Positions 1-8,363 are shown, counted from the stretch's first letter. The stretch is DNA of 64,000 nt from a bacterium D16-51 (GCA_003612285.1 RAYE01000014.1:1-64000), one strand, 5' to 3'. The notes: a model not told the origin generated them from the sequence alone. Made by a program: numbers and translations.

Positions 1-123
1 AAAAATTCCGTGATTAACAACGTTTTCTTTAGCTGCAGGGATGAAATTAAAGCGGCTGTTGCGAAATTTATTGATTGGATAAATACCATACCACAAACTG
101 TTATTGACAGATTGTGCTTATAA
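1..123 (+). pseudogene. IS630-type transposase, C-terminal remnant
   Basis: An open frame enters from the window edge and stops at 121-123, giving 40 residues that end FIDWINTIPQTVIDRLCL. The pattern of a Phe-Ile-Asp-Trp-Ile-Asn block followed by a VIDRLC end resembles the extreme C-terminus of IS630/Tc1-mariner DDE transposases. Only the tail is visible, so whether the element is intact to the left cannot be judged. IS630 elements target TA, which fits the TA-flanked MITE-like elements elsewhere in the window, but their ends were not matched to this element. From 124 to 240 I see no gene. Confidence 0.55.
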
Positions 124-240
124 ATATAGTTGGCGATATTCAAACACCGAATATAGTATATCGTTAAATTAATTTCTCATAGTTTCACGCAGTCAAACTA
201 TGTGTTAATTATTGAACGATGTACCAGGTATGCTTTAGGT

Positions 241-288
241 GCAGAGCCAAACAATTATAAGTGAGCAGTCACGGCGCTTTGGCTCTGC
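241..288. terminator. Hairpin between IS630 remnant and GyrI-like gene
   Basis: GCAGAGCCAAA at 241-251 pairs perfectly with TTTGGCTCTGC at 278-288, an 11-bp stem with a 26-nt loop. It lies 18 bp beyond the stop of the minus-strand GyrI-like gene. There is no strong T-run on either side, so a termination role is inferred from position only. Confidence 0.4.
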
Positions 289-305
289 TTTAAAGCAGTA
301 CGCTG

Positions 306-929
306 TTATTTTTCCATATCCGTGACTTTGTATCTTAGTATTGTTTTTAAATTGGCCGTTTCTGTACGGCTGGCATCATTCAAATAAATTTCACGATGCT
401 CTTTTCCCATACGTTTGTATCCGTGTTCCATACAATATTTATCCATAATCTCAAATGATGCAGGTTCATCATCAAACGCTCCTTTGTGCAATACTTGAAT
501 ACACCTGCCATCATATAGTATTTCAAAAGAAATATCTGTAAGAAACGGATTGTCTTTTTTGCTCTTAACTGCCTCTAATGCATTATTAAACATTTTTCTG
601 GTAATAAAGTCTGGCTGACGTATCATGATGCGATATTGCAATTCTTCTTTTACCAAATTTTCTTTTTCAGAAGCCGTGCTCCATATTCCCTCTAAAGGGT
701 ATACGGCGTAGTCTGTTATTTCAATGCTTTTTTCAGCATGCGTTTTATACATCATTTTAATTTTATAAGCAGCCGAAAACAGGGCGGCGACCTTAACTGA
801 AAAGATTTCATCATTAGGATTTCCATTGCCGGATAGAATGATGTAGTTCTGTGCAGGAACATCAATTATGCAAGGTTTTGTTTTTACGCCATATATTTCT
901 TTCTCCTGTTTTTTCCATTCATGTTTCAT
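306..929 (-). CDS. GyrI-like small-molecule-binding domain protein
   Basis: This 207-residue protein resembles the GyrI-like / effector-binding (SOUL-type) superfamily. Recognisable blocks are PCIIDVPAQNYIILSGNGNP near the N-terminus, the central YPLEGIW segment, and the C-terminal LHKGAFDDEPASFEIMDKYC, which is typical of the ligand-binding fold. No DNA-binding domain is attached, so it is a stand-alone binding protein, possibly a drug- or metabolite-binding module. The ATG at 929 (MKHEW) is preferred over an upstream in-frame start because the weak AGAAGTG site precedes it and family members begin similarly. It lies alone on the minus strand and shows no clear operon. Confidence 0.75.
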   Translation of the reverse strand: MKHEWKKQEKEIYGVKTKPCIIDVPAQNYIILSGNGNPNDEIFSVKVAALFSAAYKIKMMYKTHAEKSIEITDYAVYPLEGIWSTASEKENLVKEELQYRIMIRQPDFITRKMFNNALEAVKSKKDNPFLTDISFEILYDGRCIQVLHKGAFDDEPASFEIMDKYCMEHGYKRMGKEHREIYLNDASRTETANLKTILRYKVTDMEK

Positions 930-1164
930 TTTCACTTCTCGCTTTCTCAAATAAAATTTACAGGAAAATTGTACCACATATATACTGACATCCTGTGTCA
1001 GGGTTTATATTTCTTATAGATTTTCTCTGCCTGTTATTATTTAAAGCCAATCGTAGTGAAATATATTATTTTCCCCTGTACGCTTTCTGCCATGCGTAGT
1101 CTTGCAGGGGGTTGGAGAATATATAAACTTTTTGAAAAACAAAATGCTAAATTGGTGTAGAAGG

Positions 1165-1410
1165 TTATTCTTTGCTATCAAAAAATGCATTGAAATCACA
1201 GTTAAATATATCGGTTAAAGCAATTAGCAAATCCACAGATGGGTTATTGTAACCGTTTTCTATTTTTGAAAATGTCCCAATATTTATGTTCATTCCACGT
1301 AACTGTAACTTCGCAATTACATCTATGGATTTCATTTTCTGCTCTTTTCGCAAACGTTTAATGTTTCCTCCGATAATCGGATTTTTATGTTGGTTTACTC
1401 TTTCTGCCAT
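1165..1410 (-). CDS. Small XRE-family HTH regulator
   Basis: The 81-residue protein is essentially one Cro/CI-type helix-turn-helix: an IKRLRKEQKMKSIDVIAKLQ first helix pair, then INIGTFSKIENGYNNPSVDLLIALTDIF, which carries the usual SKIENG recognition-helix pattern. It would bind DNA as a dimer. It is transcribed away from the gene at 1529, and the 118-bp gap between them contains two direct repeats that are good operator candidates. A strong purine-rich site (ACGGAGGAAAC) precedes the start. Such lone XRE genes are common in mobile islands. Confidence 0.85.
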   Translation of the reverse strand: MAERVNQHKNPIIGGNIKRLRKEQKMKSIDVIAKLQLRGMNINIGTFSKIENGYNNPSVDLLIALTDIFNCDFNAFFDSKE

Positions 1411-1443
1411 CTGGTTTCCTCCGTTTTAAAGAAAATTCTATCC

Positions 1444-1489
1444 AAAATGGCATAAAATAGTTTCTAAAATGGCATATAAGTGGTATCAT
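1444..1489 (+). promoter_or_regulatory. Direct-repeat operator and promoter upstream of 1529 gene
   Basis: AAAATGGCATA occurs at 1444-1454 and again at 1466-1476, exactly 22 bp (two helical turns) apart. A promoter overlaps it: TTTCTA at 1461-1466, 17-bp spacer, TATCAT at 1484-1489 with an upstream TG. The second repeat lies across the -35/spacer, so a bound regulator would block transcription. The divergent XRE protein is the obvious candidate. Confidence 0.55.
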
Positions 1490-1528
1490 AGTTATATTAC
1501 TTTGTAAGAATTATTAGAAAGGTAGGTT

Positions 1529-1852
1529 ATGCGAATGGATGGAAAATTAAACATATTGGAAACAGAGGGTTCAAAGACAATTTTATCGCTGGAAGATATG
1601 GCAGCTTTGGTAGCTATGTATGATGCAATTAAAAGATTAAATATCACTTTAACAGGCGGTATTGAAATACATGCTAAAAAGAATGGAGTTTTAGGGGTGT
1701 TGGAATCTATTTACGGCATAATAGATAACGGTGTCTGTCAGGAAATAAGGTCATTGGAAGAAGAAGAGTTTTCCAATACAGTCAATTATATTTTGGATAA
1801 TGATGATGAAACACCTATAAACCGTGCGAAACAATTGCTTGGAATATATTAG
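1529..1852 (+). CDS. Conserved hypothetical protein, 107 aa
   Basis: No family is recognised. The protein is acidic and mostly helical by composition, with the segment LSLEDMAALVAMYDAIKRLNI followed by a Gly-rich turn and an acidic C-terminal half ending AKQLLGIY. It is preceded by AGAAAGGTAGG before the ATG at 1529; an alternative ATG lies six bases downstream (MDGKLNI). Its promoter overlaps repeats likely bound by the divergent XRE regulator, so the two probably form a regulated pair. There are no membrane segments or Cys motifs. Confidence 0.6.
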   Translation: MRMDGKLNILETEGSKTILSLEDMAALVAMYDAIKRLNITLTGGIEIHAKKNGVLGVLESIYGIIDNGVCQEIRSLEEEEFSNTVNYILDNDDETPINRAKQLLGIY

Positions 1853-1922
1853 TTGATAAAATGGATAAAACAGATATAATAGAAGTATGGGGAGTATGGA
1901 ATATAAGGATGCGTTGAAGGGG

Positions 1923-2147
1923 TTACATGGAATTTATAAAGGTCATATCAATGGGGCGGATTATTGTTTCATAGTAATTGTATGCTTCCTGATATGCCAT
2001 TTTTGGTGTTTCTGCCCAGCCAGAGCCTTCATTTGAGTAGTTACCATTTTCACATTTTAGAATACACCAGAAAAAGGGGAGATTTTTATTTTGTGATTTC
2101 TCTGATGTTAAATAAACTTCAATTAAGTATGAATTTGGAATTTTCAT
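1923..2147 (-). CDS. Small hypothetical protein, 74 aa
   Basis: The protein reads MKIPNSYLIEVYLTSE, then FFWCILKCENGNYSNEGSGW and AETPKMAYQEAYNYYETI. The pattern of strand, Gly-Asn-rich loop, then an amphipathic Ala/Tyr helix looks like a real small folded protein and not a chance frame. The start is supported by AAGGAG eight bases upstream of the ATG. I do not recognise a characterised family. It lies convergent to the 107-aa gene and divergent from the DUF262 operon, whose promoter must lie within about 55 bp of its start. Confidence 0.6.
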   Translation of the reverse strand: MKIPNSYLIEVYLTSEKSQNKNLPFFWCILKCENGNYSNEGSGWAETPKMAYQEAYNYYETIIRPIDMTFINSM

Positions 2148-2203
2148 AGGGCGCTGCTCCTTGGAATTTATTTATAGTATACACAGATAAGGAGAAATTA
2201 TTC

Positions 2204-3493
2204 ATGTTAAGTGAAAAACAAATGGCAGAGTTAAATGCATTGGTTAATATAGCGAAAGATAATGGCAATAAATTGAATTCTATGTTGTTTTACAATGTTA
2301 TTGTTGCGATGCCCGGAGAAAGTAAGCAGGAAGACATTATATTTGAAATGCAGGATTACTTGTTTTCTCAGGGGATAGAAATTATTTCTGAGGATGTTGA
2401 AATAGAAAATGAAGAGATTGGTATACGGTTTGAGGATGTAAAACCGTTTAATCCTTCCCGCATAGATATTGTTATGAGGCCAATCACGTTGGATTCTATC
2501 GTAAAAAGAATAAAAAATGAAGAGATAAATATGGAAACAGCATTCCAGAGAAAATCCGGCTTGTGGAATGAGGTACAAAAAAGCCAGTTGATCGAATCAC
2601 TTTTATTGAAAATTCCCCTGCCGGCATTTTATTTTGATGAGAGTAAAGAGGATAGCTGGCTGATTATAGATGGCTTGCAGCGGCTGACGGCTTTGAAAGA
2701 ATTTATTGTGGATAAAACATTGAAACTGAAGGGGTTAGAGTTTTTTTCCGATTTGGATGGGATAGGATTTGATGATTTGCCAAGAGCCTTTATAAGGAGA
2801 ATAGAAGAAACGAATCTGATTGCTTTTAATATCAGGGAAGGCACACCGGAAAATGTGAAGTTTAATATTTTTAAGAGAATTAATACAGGGGGGCTGGAAT
2901 TAAGTTTTCAGGAAATCAGACATGCGATTTTTTTTGGAAAGTCTGTGTCAATATTAAAGAAATTGTCTACAGAAACAGAATTTAAAGAAACAACATCAAA
3001 AAGCATTAAATCAGATAGGATGCAGGATCAGGAATTTGTTTTAAGATATATTGCGGTGTGTCATTATGGTATTGATAAGTTTCAAACTACTTCAGAAGAA
3101 TTTTTAAATGATACAATGAAATATTTGAACGGTATTGATGACAGGCAAGTGGATGAGATAGATATTCATTTTCAAAATGTTATGAGGAATGCAAGGGCAA
3201 TTCTTGAAAAGCACGCATTTAGGAAAATAGCAAGGGATGGTATGCGGAGGCCGATTAACAAGGCAATTTATGAAAGCTGGTGTTATTGCCTTGGAAATTG
3301 TTCTGATTTGGAACTTGCGGTTCTTATAAAAAATAAACAGGAGGTACAAAAAGCATTTTGTTTATTATGTGAGGATAGTGAGTTTCAAGCGGCATTAAAA
3401 CATAGCCGGAAAAGGGATTTTAATTATAGGGTAAGTTGTGTAAAGGAATTAATTGAAAAGGAGATTACAGTTGTTAAAAAAGATATATCTTAG
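2204..3493 (+). CDS. DUF262 (ParB/Srx-fold) protein, operon gene 1
   Basis: A 429-residue protein with a clear DUF262 domain: FQRKSGLWNEVQKSQLIESL near residue 112, IIDGLQRLTALKEFI near 153 and FKRINTGGLELSFQEIR near 222. This is the nucleotide-binding fold found in GmrS of type IV restriction and in other defence proteins. The DUF1524 HNH nuclease that usually accompanies it is absent; the C-terminal 150 residues are helical and unassigned. The start is set by AAGGAGA eight bases before the ATG. The next gene begins inside its last 23 bases, so the two are translationally coupled. The role is probably nucleotide-dependent sensing or cleavage in anti-phage defence (inference). Confidence 0.85.
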   Translation: MLSEKQMAELNALVNIAKDNGNKLNSMLFYNVIVAMPGESKQEDIIFEMQDYLFSQGIEIISEDVEIENEEIGIRFEDVKPFNPSRIDIVMRPITLDSIVKRIKNEEINMETAFQRKSGLWNEVQKSQLIESLLLKIPLPAFYFDESKEDSWLIIDGLQRLTALKEFIVDKTLKLKGLEFFSDLDGIGFDDLPRAFIRRIEETNLIAFNIREGTPENVKFNIFKRINTGGLELSFQEIRHAIFFGKSVSILKKLSTETEFKETTSKSIKSDRMQDQEFVLRYIAVCHYGIDKFQTTSEEFLNDTMKYLNGIDDRQVDEIDIHFQNVMRNARAILEKHAFRKIARDGMRRPINKAIYESWCYCLGNCSDLELAVLIKNKQEVQKAFCLLCEDSEFQAALKHSRKRDFNYRVSCVKELIEKEITVVKKDIS

Positions 3494-4562
3494 AAATTTC
3501 AAGTGTTTTGCAGAAATAGAGTTGGAACTTGGAGGTTTGAATATTTTTACAGGAATAAACAGTATGGGGAAATCAACGGTACTGCAGTCGCTTCTGTTGC
3601 TTAGGCAGGCGTTGGAAAATGATGCGCTTGGCAAAGGGATCTACCTAAATGGGGAATATGCTTCTGTGGGTACAGGGAGAGATTTGTTATATAGTAATGC
3701 AGAAAACGAAGTGATAGAGATTCATTTGTCAGGAGATGAGGGAGAGTTTATAGGAAAATATGGTTATCAGGCATCAGCGGATTATTTAAAGAATACTGGA
3801 CAGGCGTCTGTTCGTGGTGAATTGAATTTATTTAAAAGGGGTTTTTCATATATTTCCGCAGAACGTTTAGGACCGCAGTTGAGTTATGATAAATCTTACT
3901 ATGAGGTTCATGAGAGAAGGAGAATGGGGAATCATGGAGAATATGCAGTTCATTTTTTGTATGATAACCAGGAGGAAAAAATAGAGAATAAGTCTGTACT
4001 TCATCCTGACGAGGATAATCCATTTCTTTTGCGGCAGACAGAAAAATGGATGAGTGAGATTAGCCCTGGGATTCGTATTGACTTTGAAGATTATGGCAGG
4101 GCAAATAAAATGAGCATGAGGGTAAGGCAGATGAATAATGATGAGTGCACAGCAGATTATTTTTCTGTTAGAAATATAGGATTTGGTCTCACCTGTGTTT
4201 TGCCGGTTGTATTGTCTTTGCTGGCTGCAAAGCAAGGTGATTTGCTTATTGTTGAAAATCCAGAGGCACATCTGCATCCTAAGGGGCAACGTAAAATGGG
4301 GGAATTGATTGCAAGGGTTGCTAATGGTGGTGTGCAAGTCATATTAGAAACACACAGTGACCATTTGCTAAACGGAGTGAGGCTTAGTGTTAGAAAGAAT
4401 GAGATTGGGCAGGATAAGGTGAAGGTATATTTTTTCAAAAATAATCAAGAAAATGGAAAAAAAGAGATTGTTAATCCGTTGATTTTAAGCGATGGGCGTA
4501 TCAGTTCATGGCCGGACGGTTTTTTCGACGAATGGGATAAAGCGATTGATGAATTGTTTTAG
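3471..4562 (+). CDS. AAA ATPase with DUF3696 C-terminus, operon gene 2
   Basis: An SMC/RecF/OLD-like ATPase of 363 residues. Walker A is GINSMGKST near residue 22, Walker B is LLIVENPEAHLHP and the switch histidine lies in ETHSDHLL. The C-terminus GRISSWPDGFFDEWDKAIDE is the hallmark of DUF3696. I place the start at the TTG at 3471 because AAGGAG ends eight bases before it; a longer frame begins at another TTG (3453) upstream of that site. It overlaps the DUF262 gene by 23 bp and is followed 12 bp later by gene 3. DUF3696 ATPases recur in defence islands, usually powering or gating an effector. Confidence 0.85.
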   Translation: MLKKIYLRNFKCFAEIELELGGLNIFTGINSMGKSTVLQSLLLLRQALENDALGKGIYLNGEYASVGTGRDLLYSNAENEVIEIHLSGDEGEFIGKYGYQASADYLKNTGQASVRGELNLFKRGFSYISAERLGPQLSYDKSYYEVHERRRMGNHGEYAVHFLYDNQEEKIENKSVLHPDEDNPFLLRQTEKWMSEISPGIRIDFEDYGRANKMSMRVRQMNNDECTADYFSVRNIGFGLTCVLPVVLSLLAAKQGDLLIVENPEAHLHPKGQRKMGELIARVANGGVQVILETHSDHLLNGVRLSVRKNEIGQDKVKVYFFKNNQENGKKEIVNPLILSDGRISSWPDGFFDEWDKAIDELF

Positions 4563-4574
4563 GGAGGATAAATA

Positions 4575-5507
4575 GTGCAGTTAGTATTAAATGAATTGTC
4601 AGTGGAATTTCCTTTAGAAGATGAATATGAGGGAAAACGTGTTATGACGCGGTTTTTATGTACATATCGTTTGATAAAGAAAATCTTAAAAAACGACAGG
4701 ATATTATTGGATACAAATTATAATGGTATTTATCTGGCATCTGGATATAATATTTCAAAATGGCGTAATGACCCGTCAGTGGATATGGATGAAAAAAGAT
4801 TGTTCCGTTCCTTAATTAATAGGTCTCTAGTTTATCACAAGGAGGATGTGGAGGAAGAGGAAGTTCATATTGATGGACAAGATTCCAAAGGGGCATTGCT
4901 TGCATATCTAAATGAAGACTGCCTGATTAGCTTTGATACAAATAATAAGTGGAAAACAGACACAATTTATGCAAAGTTGCTATGGCTGGGAGAGGAAGAT
5001 GTAGAAGAAAAATATATTAAACTGCCCAATATAGTAGATGAGGATACGGTATGTAGTTTTGAACAGAAATATTTTGACAAATTGGCAGATGATTTGAGAG
5101 AAAAAATAGTTGTAGGAGAGGATATATTAAAAAATGCAGCGCAAGTGTTTTCAAGCCTAATTTTTTGCAGGACGGCAGAACGGCAGCTAAGACAGCTAAA
5201 AGACCCTGTTTCTGTCAGGCAGATATGCAAAAGATTGCTGGAACTTCAGGAATATTTTGCAGCTAGGCCGAAGGTATTTGATAAAAATCAGTTGAATCAT
5301 GCTACGCCAGAAAGTGATATTACGCTACAGTATTATAGCAGGGAGCATACATTTCAGCTTCCTGATGGACAATATCAGGTTTTTTCATGGCATATGAGAT
5401 TTACGGGAAATATGGCTGGGAGAATTTTCTTTTTTCCTGATATTCAAAATTCAAAATGTTATATTGGGCATATTGGTGGGAAATTAAAGACAGTAACATA
5501 TGGATAG
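4575..5507 (+). CDS. Uncharacterised protein, operon gene 3
   Basis: The protein has 310 residues, starting at a GTG preceded by GGGAGG with a 7-base gap. I do not recognise a family. Visible features are an N-terminal region with KNDRILLDTNYNGIYLASGY, an acidic stretch (HKEDVEEEEVH) near residue 90, a central helical block containing REKIVVGEDILKNAAQVF, and a C-terminal strand-rich end RFTGNMAGRIFFFP then CYIGHIGGKLKTVTYG. The spacing ties it to the ATPase and DUF262 genes, so it is likely the third component, either effector or specificity subunit. No nuclease motif is obvious. The operon appears to end here. Confidence 0.7.
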   Translation: MQLVLNELSVEFPLEDEYEGKRVMTRFLCTYRLIKKILKNDRILLDTNYNGIYLASGYNISKWRNDPSVDMDEKRLFRSLINRSLVYHKEDVEEEEVHIDGQDSKGALLAYLNEDCLISFDTNNKWKTDTIYAKLLWLGEEDVEEKYIKLPNIVDEDTVCSFEQKYFDKLADDLREKIVVGEDILKNAAQVFSSLIFCRTAERQLRQLKDPVSVRQICKRLLELQEYFAARPKVFDKNQLNHATPESDITLQYYSREHTFQLPDGQYQVFSWHMRFTGNMAGRIFFFPDIQNSKCYIGHIGGKLKTVTYG

Positions 5508-5738
5508 GCATTCCGAAAGGGGTGTCTTTTTTGTTTTTTTAGGAAAGTCTGCCATAGCTGCCCAAACTGGTTTGTGCAATTTTCATAAAACAGGGCCTTA
5601 TTTTTTGGAGCAGGTTATGCGATTAACCTTTGAAAAAGTGGTATTGGTTTATTATACTAATAGAAGACTTTTTGTGCTGCCGGCAAAGGGCAGCGGAATG
5701 GAGATAGTGCGAAATCAGCATTTTTCATCACTATTTGA

Positions 5739-5760
5739 GCCGCCAAAGGCGGCATGGAGG
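5739..5760 (+). promoter_or_regulatory. Hairpin next to the MATE ribosome binding site
   Basis: GCCGCC at 5739-5744 pairs with GGCGGC at 5748-5753 across a 3-nt loop, and the ribosome binding site GGAGG follows at 5756-5760. A stable GC hairpin three bases from the Shine-Dalgarno could limit ribosome access. The 5508-5738 stretch before it shows no convincing gene. Confidence 0.4.
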
Positions 5761-5767
5761 AATTACT

Positions 5768-7141
5768 ATGGAAAGAAATGAAGCTTTTGGAAAAACTGTT
5801 ATCAGGATTGCGCTGCCTGTTACAATACAGTCATTATTGCAGTCGTCTTTTAGCGTGATTGACCAGGTTATGATTGGCCAGCTTGGCAGCAGCAGTATTG
5901 CCGGGATTGGCCTGGGAGGGAAGTTTGCTTCCCTTTATTCTGTAGTCCTTGCGGCTATTGCATCTGCCGCAGGGATTACTATTTCGCAATATATTGGAAA
6001 AAAAGATAAAAAATCCGTGAATAAGAGTTTTTATACCAGTATGGCGCTTTCTGCTGTGTTGGCGGTTTTGTTTATGGTGCTTTGCACGGCATTCCCGAAA
6101 ATGATTATGGCGGCTTATACAAAAGATAAGGTTACCAGGGCATTAGCTGTAAAATATCTCCGTATCCTGGCAGTTTCTTTTCTGCCAATGGCAGTCAGTT
6201 CTGTTGTAACGACGATGTTCCGCTGCATGGAGGCTGCAGCATTGCCGTTATATGCCAGTATTTTTTCCCTGGTGCTCAATACAGGTTTAAATTATTTGCT
6301 GATTTTTGGAAAATGGGGTTTCCCTGAAATGGGGGTGGAAGGCGCTGCAGTGGCCAGCGTTGCAGCACAGGTGATATCTTGTGGGATTATTCTGTTTTTT
6401 TATAAATTACATAAAGATATGCCGAAGCTGAAATTGGGTATGGAGTGCCATAAAAAGAGGCATCTGCCAGAACAGGAACTGGAAGCGAAGAGAGAATACA
6501 GAAAGCAATACCTGAAAATACTTGGTCCTATTGTGGTATGTGAATTTTTGTGGAGCCTGGGTGAAAATGTCTATACAGGGATATATGGAAATATAGGGAC
6601 GGACGCCTGTGCGGCCATGACGATGACAATACCAGTCCAGACGCTGATTTTTGGAGCGTTAAGCGGCTTGTCGCAGGCGTCCGGCATTTTAATCGGAAAA
6701 TCCCTTGGCGCCAGAAATTTTAAGGCTGCTTATGAGGATTCGAAAAAACTGATGAAATATGGTTTTATTGCTTCCGTCCTTTTATCTGTGCTATTGATAG
6801 CAGCCAGCCCATTTTATGTAAAAATATACAATGTTGAGCGGGTGGTGCAGAAGACAACGGAAGGCCTTTTAACCGTGCTTGCCATTCTTGCGCCAATCAA
6901 GGTTTTAAATATGATTTTGGGCGGCGGCGTTATCCGGAGCGGAGGAAAAACAAATTATATTATGTGGGTTGATATGATTGGGACATGGGGATTTGGGGTG
7001 CCATTAGGGCTTTTGTCAGCTTTTATATGGAAGCTTCCAATAACCTATGTATATTTTGTATTGTCCTTGGAAGAATGTGTACGGCTGGGGATATCATTTG
7101 TAATCTTTATAAAGAAAAAATGGATGGAAAGCATAAAATAG
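5768..7141 (+). CDS. MATE family multidrug/Na+ efflux transporter
   Basis: The 457-residue membrane protein has about 12 hydrophobic segments arranged as two repeats. The N-terminal half begins FGKTVIRIALPVTIQSLLQS and continues VIDQVMIGQLGSSSIAGIGL, the standard MatE opening; the second half starts near LKILGPIVVCEFLWSLGENV. It would export cationic drugs or metabolites in exchange for Na+ or H+. The ATG at 5768 follows GGAGG; longer in-frame starts lie upstream of that site. It is separated from the defence-like operon by 260 bp and convergent with the GNAT gene, whose stop is 15 bp away. Confidence 0.93.
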   Translation: MERNEAFGKTVIRIALPVTIQSLLQSSFSVIDQVMIGQLGSSSIAGIGLGGKFASLYSVVLAAIASAAGITISQYIGKKDKKSVNKSFYTSMALSAVLAVLFMVLCTAFPKMIMAAYTKDKVTRALAVKYLRILAVSFLPMAVSSVVTTMFRCMEAAALPLYASIFSLVLNTGLNYLLIFGKWGFPEMGVEGAAVASVAAQVISCGIILFFYKLHKDMPKLKLGMECHKKRHLPEQELEAKREYRKQYLKILGPIVVCEFLWSLGENVYTGIYGNIGTDACAAMTMTIPVQTLIFGALSGLSQASGILIGKSLGARNFKAAYEDSKKLMKYGFIASVLLSVLLIAASPFYVKIYNVERVVQKTTEGLLTVLAILAPIKVLNMILGGGVIRSGGKTNYIMWVDMIGTWGFGVPLGLLSAFIWKLPITYVYFVLSLEECVRLGISFVIFIKKKWMESIK

Positions 7142-7156
7142 TTACTATATTTCTCA

Positions 7157-7645
7157 TTATCTCCTTCTGCCATGTTGCAACTGACAAACCATTATATACT
7201 CCTCTTCATTTTCTTTTACCACTTCAAAGCCTGTTTTCTGATACATATTAACGGCATAATTCGCCTTCTGAACGGATAAAGATGTCTGCTGATATCCCTT
7301 GTCTTTCAGAAATTGCAGCATTTCTCTCATAAGTGCTGTGCCTAACCCTAAGTGCCTGTATTCTTCATACAGCGATATGGCAAGCGAAGGCGTTTCATCA
7401 TCAATATGTCCGTAATCATTCATAATACGCACCCATACTGCGCCCACAATCTTTTCTTTTACTTCCGCAGCTAAGCACCAATCATCTGCTTTTCCAAAAT
7501 CAGCGATATATACTTGAAGCTCTGGCTGTTCAATAATAGATTTTGGAGGCTTTTCCATTCCCTCTGGAATAAAAATCGCTTCATACAAAAAGTCAGACAA
7601 TACTGGATACTCACTCTCTTTGATTTCTCGTATTTTATAGTTCAT
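7157..7645 (-). CDS. GNAT family N-acetyltransferase
   Basis: The protein has 162 residues with the GNAT fold. The acetyl-CoA loop is visible as EEYRHLGLGTALMREMLQFL, followed by GYQQTSLSVQKANYAVNMYQKTGFEVV, the usual motif B and C-terminal strand. The substrate is unknown. Its ATG at 7645 lies directly at the end of a structured leader also found before two unrelated genes (56220 and 56943). All three share TTGGTGCAAAYTATG around the start, so TTG at 7657 is a possible but less likely start. There is no classical AGGAGG; GGTG six bases upstream may serve. Confidence 0.88.
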   Translation of the reverse strand: MNYKIREIKESEYPVLSDFLYEAIFIPEGMEKPPKSIIEQPELQVYIADFGKADDWCLAAEVKEKIVGAVWVRIMNDYGHIDDETPSLAISLYEEYRHLGLGTALMREMLQFLKDKGYQQTSLSVQKANYAVNMYQKTGFEVVKENEEEYIMVCQLQHGRRR

Positions 7646-7762
7646 AATTTGCACCAAGCCTCAAGCGAAAATGCCTGCATTTTCATTTGAGGCGCAAACA
7701 CAAAGGGTGAAAGATGTGTGTTTGCATTTTACCCTTTCTTCTTTTTTCTTTCACCCTTTCTC
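7646..7762 (-). promoter_or_regulatory. Structured leader element, copy A
   Basis: Read on the minus strand, this element contains AAGGGTGAAAG pairing with CTTTCACCCTT, then GCAAACACA pairing with TGTGTTTGC, with the CTTTCACC strand lying in the loop of the second stem. A third stem, GCCTCAAATGAAAATG against CATTTTCGCTTGAGGC, ends 12 bases before the ATG. The first two stems cannot both form, which suggests a switch. The same element precedes TrkH (56221-56335) and the recombinase (56826-56942). It fills the gap between the MBL stop and the GNAT start. Confidence 0.75.
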
Positions 7763-7765
7763 CGC

Positions 7766-8362
7766 TCAACCACTATCACGCAAAATGTTTTCATTTGCAT
7801 GGGCGTAATATATGACTTTCGGATGGTAACTCATTACAAGTTTCCAATTATTTTGCAAAGCGATATTTTCTTCATAAGCGGCAAGATATTCCATTGGCTC
7901 TAAATCGCCCACTACACATTCCCCACTATCCAGAATAACGGATATACTGTCCTCGCTATGACTTGCGGTTTGAATGATTTCTCCTGCAATCCCTAAATCA
8001 GCAAGAAAACCTCTGCTTTCGTCACAACCAATTATAGTAGTATTTTTTTCATCAATAGGCTCATATCGCAAATATTTTTCACGCTTAAATATAGCGTCAG
8101 CAAAATGCACAGAGTCGCATTGAGTATCTATGAGTAACAATTTTATTCCCATTTTCTGCAGTTCACTAACAAGTCCGATATGGTCTGGATGATAGTGGGT
8201 TGCCAAAATATAAGTAATATCGGGTATTGATATACCACTTTTCTTTAAGGCTTTATAAAAAGACTGCATAGTTCCAGCATAATCTGTATCAATCAGCAGA
8301 CCGCCATTTACACCATGCACGAAATAAGTACTTGTGTTTCCATACTTTAATTTAGTTATCAT
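7766..8362 (-). CDS. MBL-fold metallo-hydrolase
   Basis: The 198-residue protein carries the metallo-beta-lactamase metal motif THYHPDH (HxHxDH) near residue 56, a second metal-ligand region around QTASHSEDSISVIL and the GDLEP aspartate near 153. It is shorter than glyoxalase II, so the substrate cannot be named. The ATG follows GAGGAATGAA. Directly upstream and in the same direction lies a decayed acetyltransferase, and downstream lies the leader of an intact one, so the gene sits in a run of small detoxification-type genes on the minus strand. Confidence 0.85.
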   Translation of the reverse strand: MITKLKYGNTSTYFVHGVNGGLLIDTDYAGTMQSFYKALKKSGISIPDITYILATHYHPDHIGLVSELQKMGIKLLLIDTQCDSVHFADAIFKREKYLRYEPIDEKNTTIIGCDESRGFLADLGIAGEIIQTASHSEDSISVILDSGECVVGDLEPMEYLAAYEENIALQNNWKLVMSYHPKVIYYAHANENILRDSG

Positions 8363-8363
8363 T

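Noticed and set aside
1896-2030. Short frame MEYKDALKGLHGIYKGHING on the plus strand
   Set aside because: It has a fair ribosome binding site but runs into the better-supported minus-strand gene at 1923-2147 and ends without a recognisable domain.
5500-5781. 93-aa open frame overlapping the end of the third defence-like gene
   Set aside because: It has no ribosome binding site, no recognisable motif, and overlaps the MATE start in another frame.
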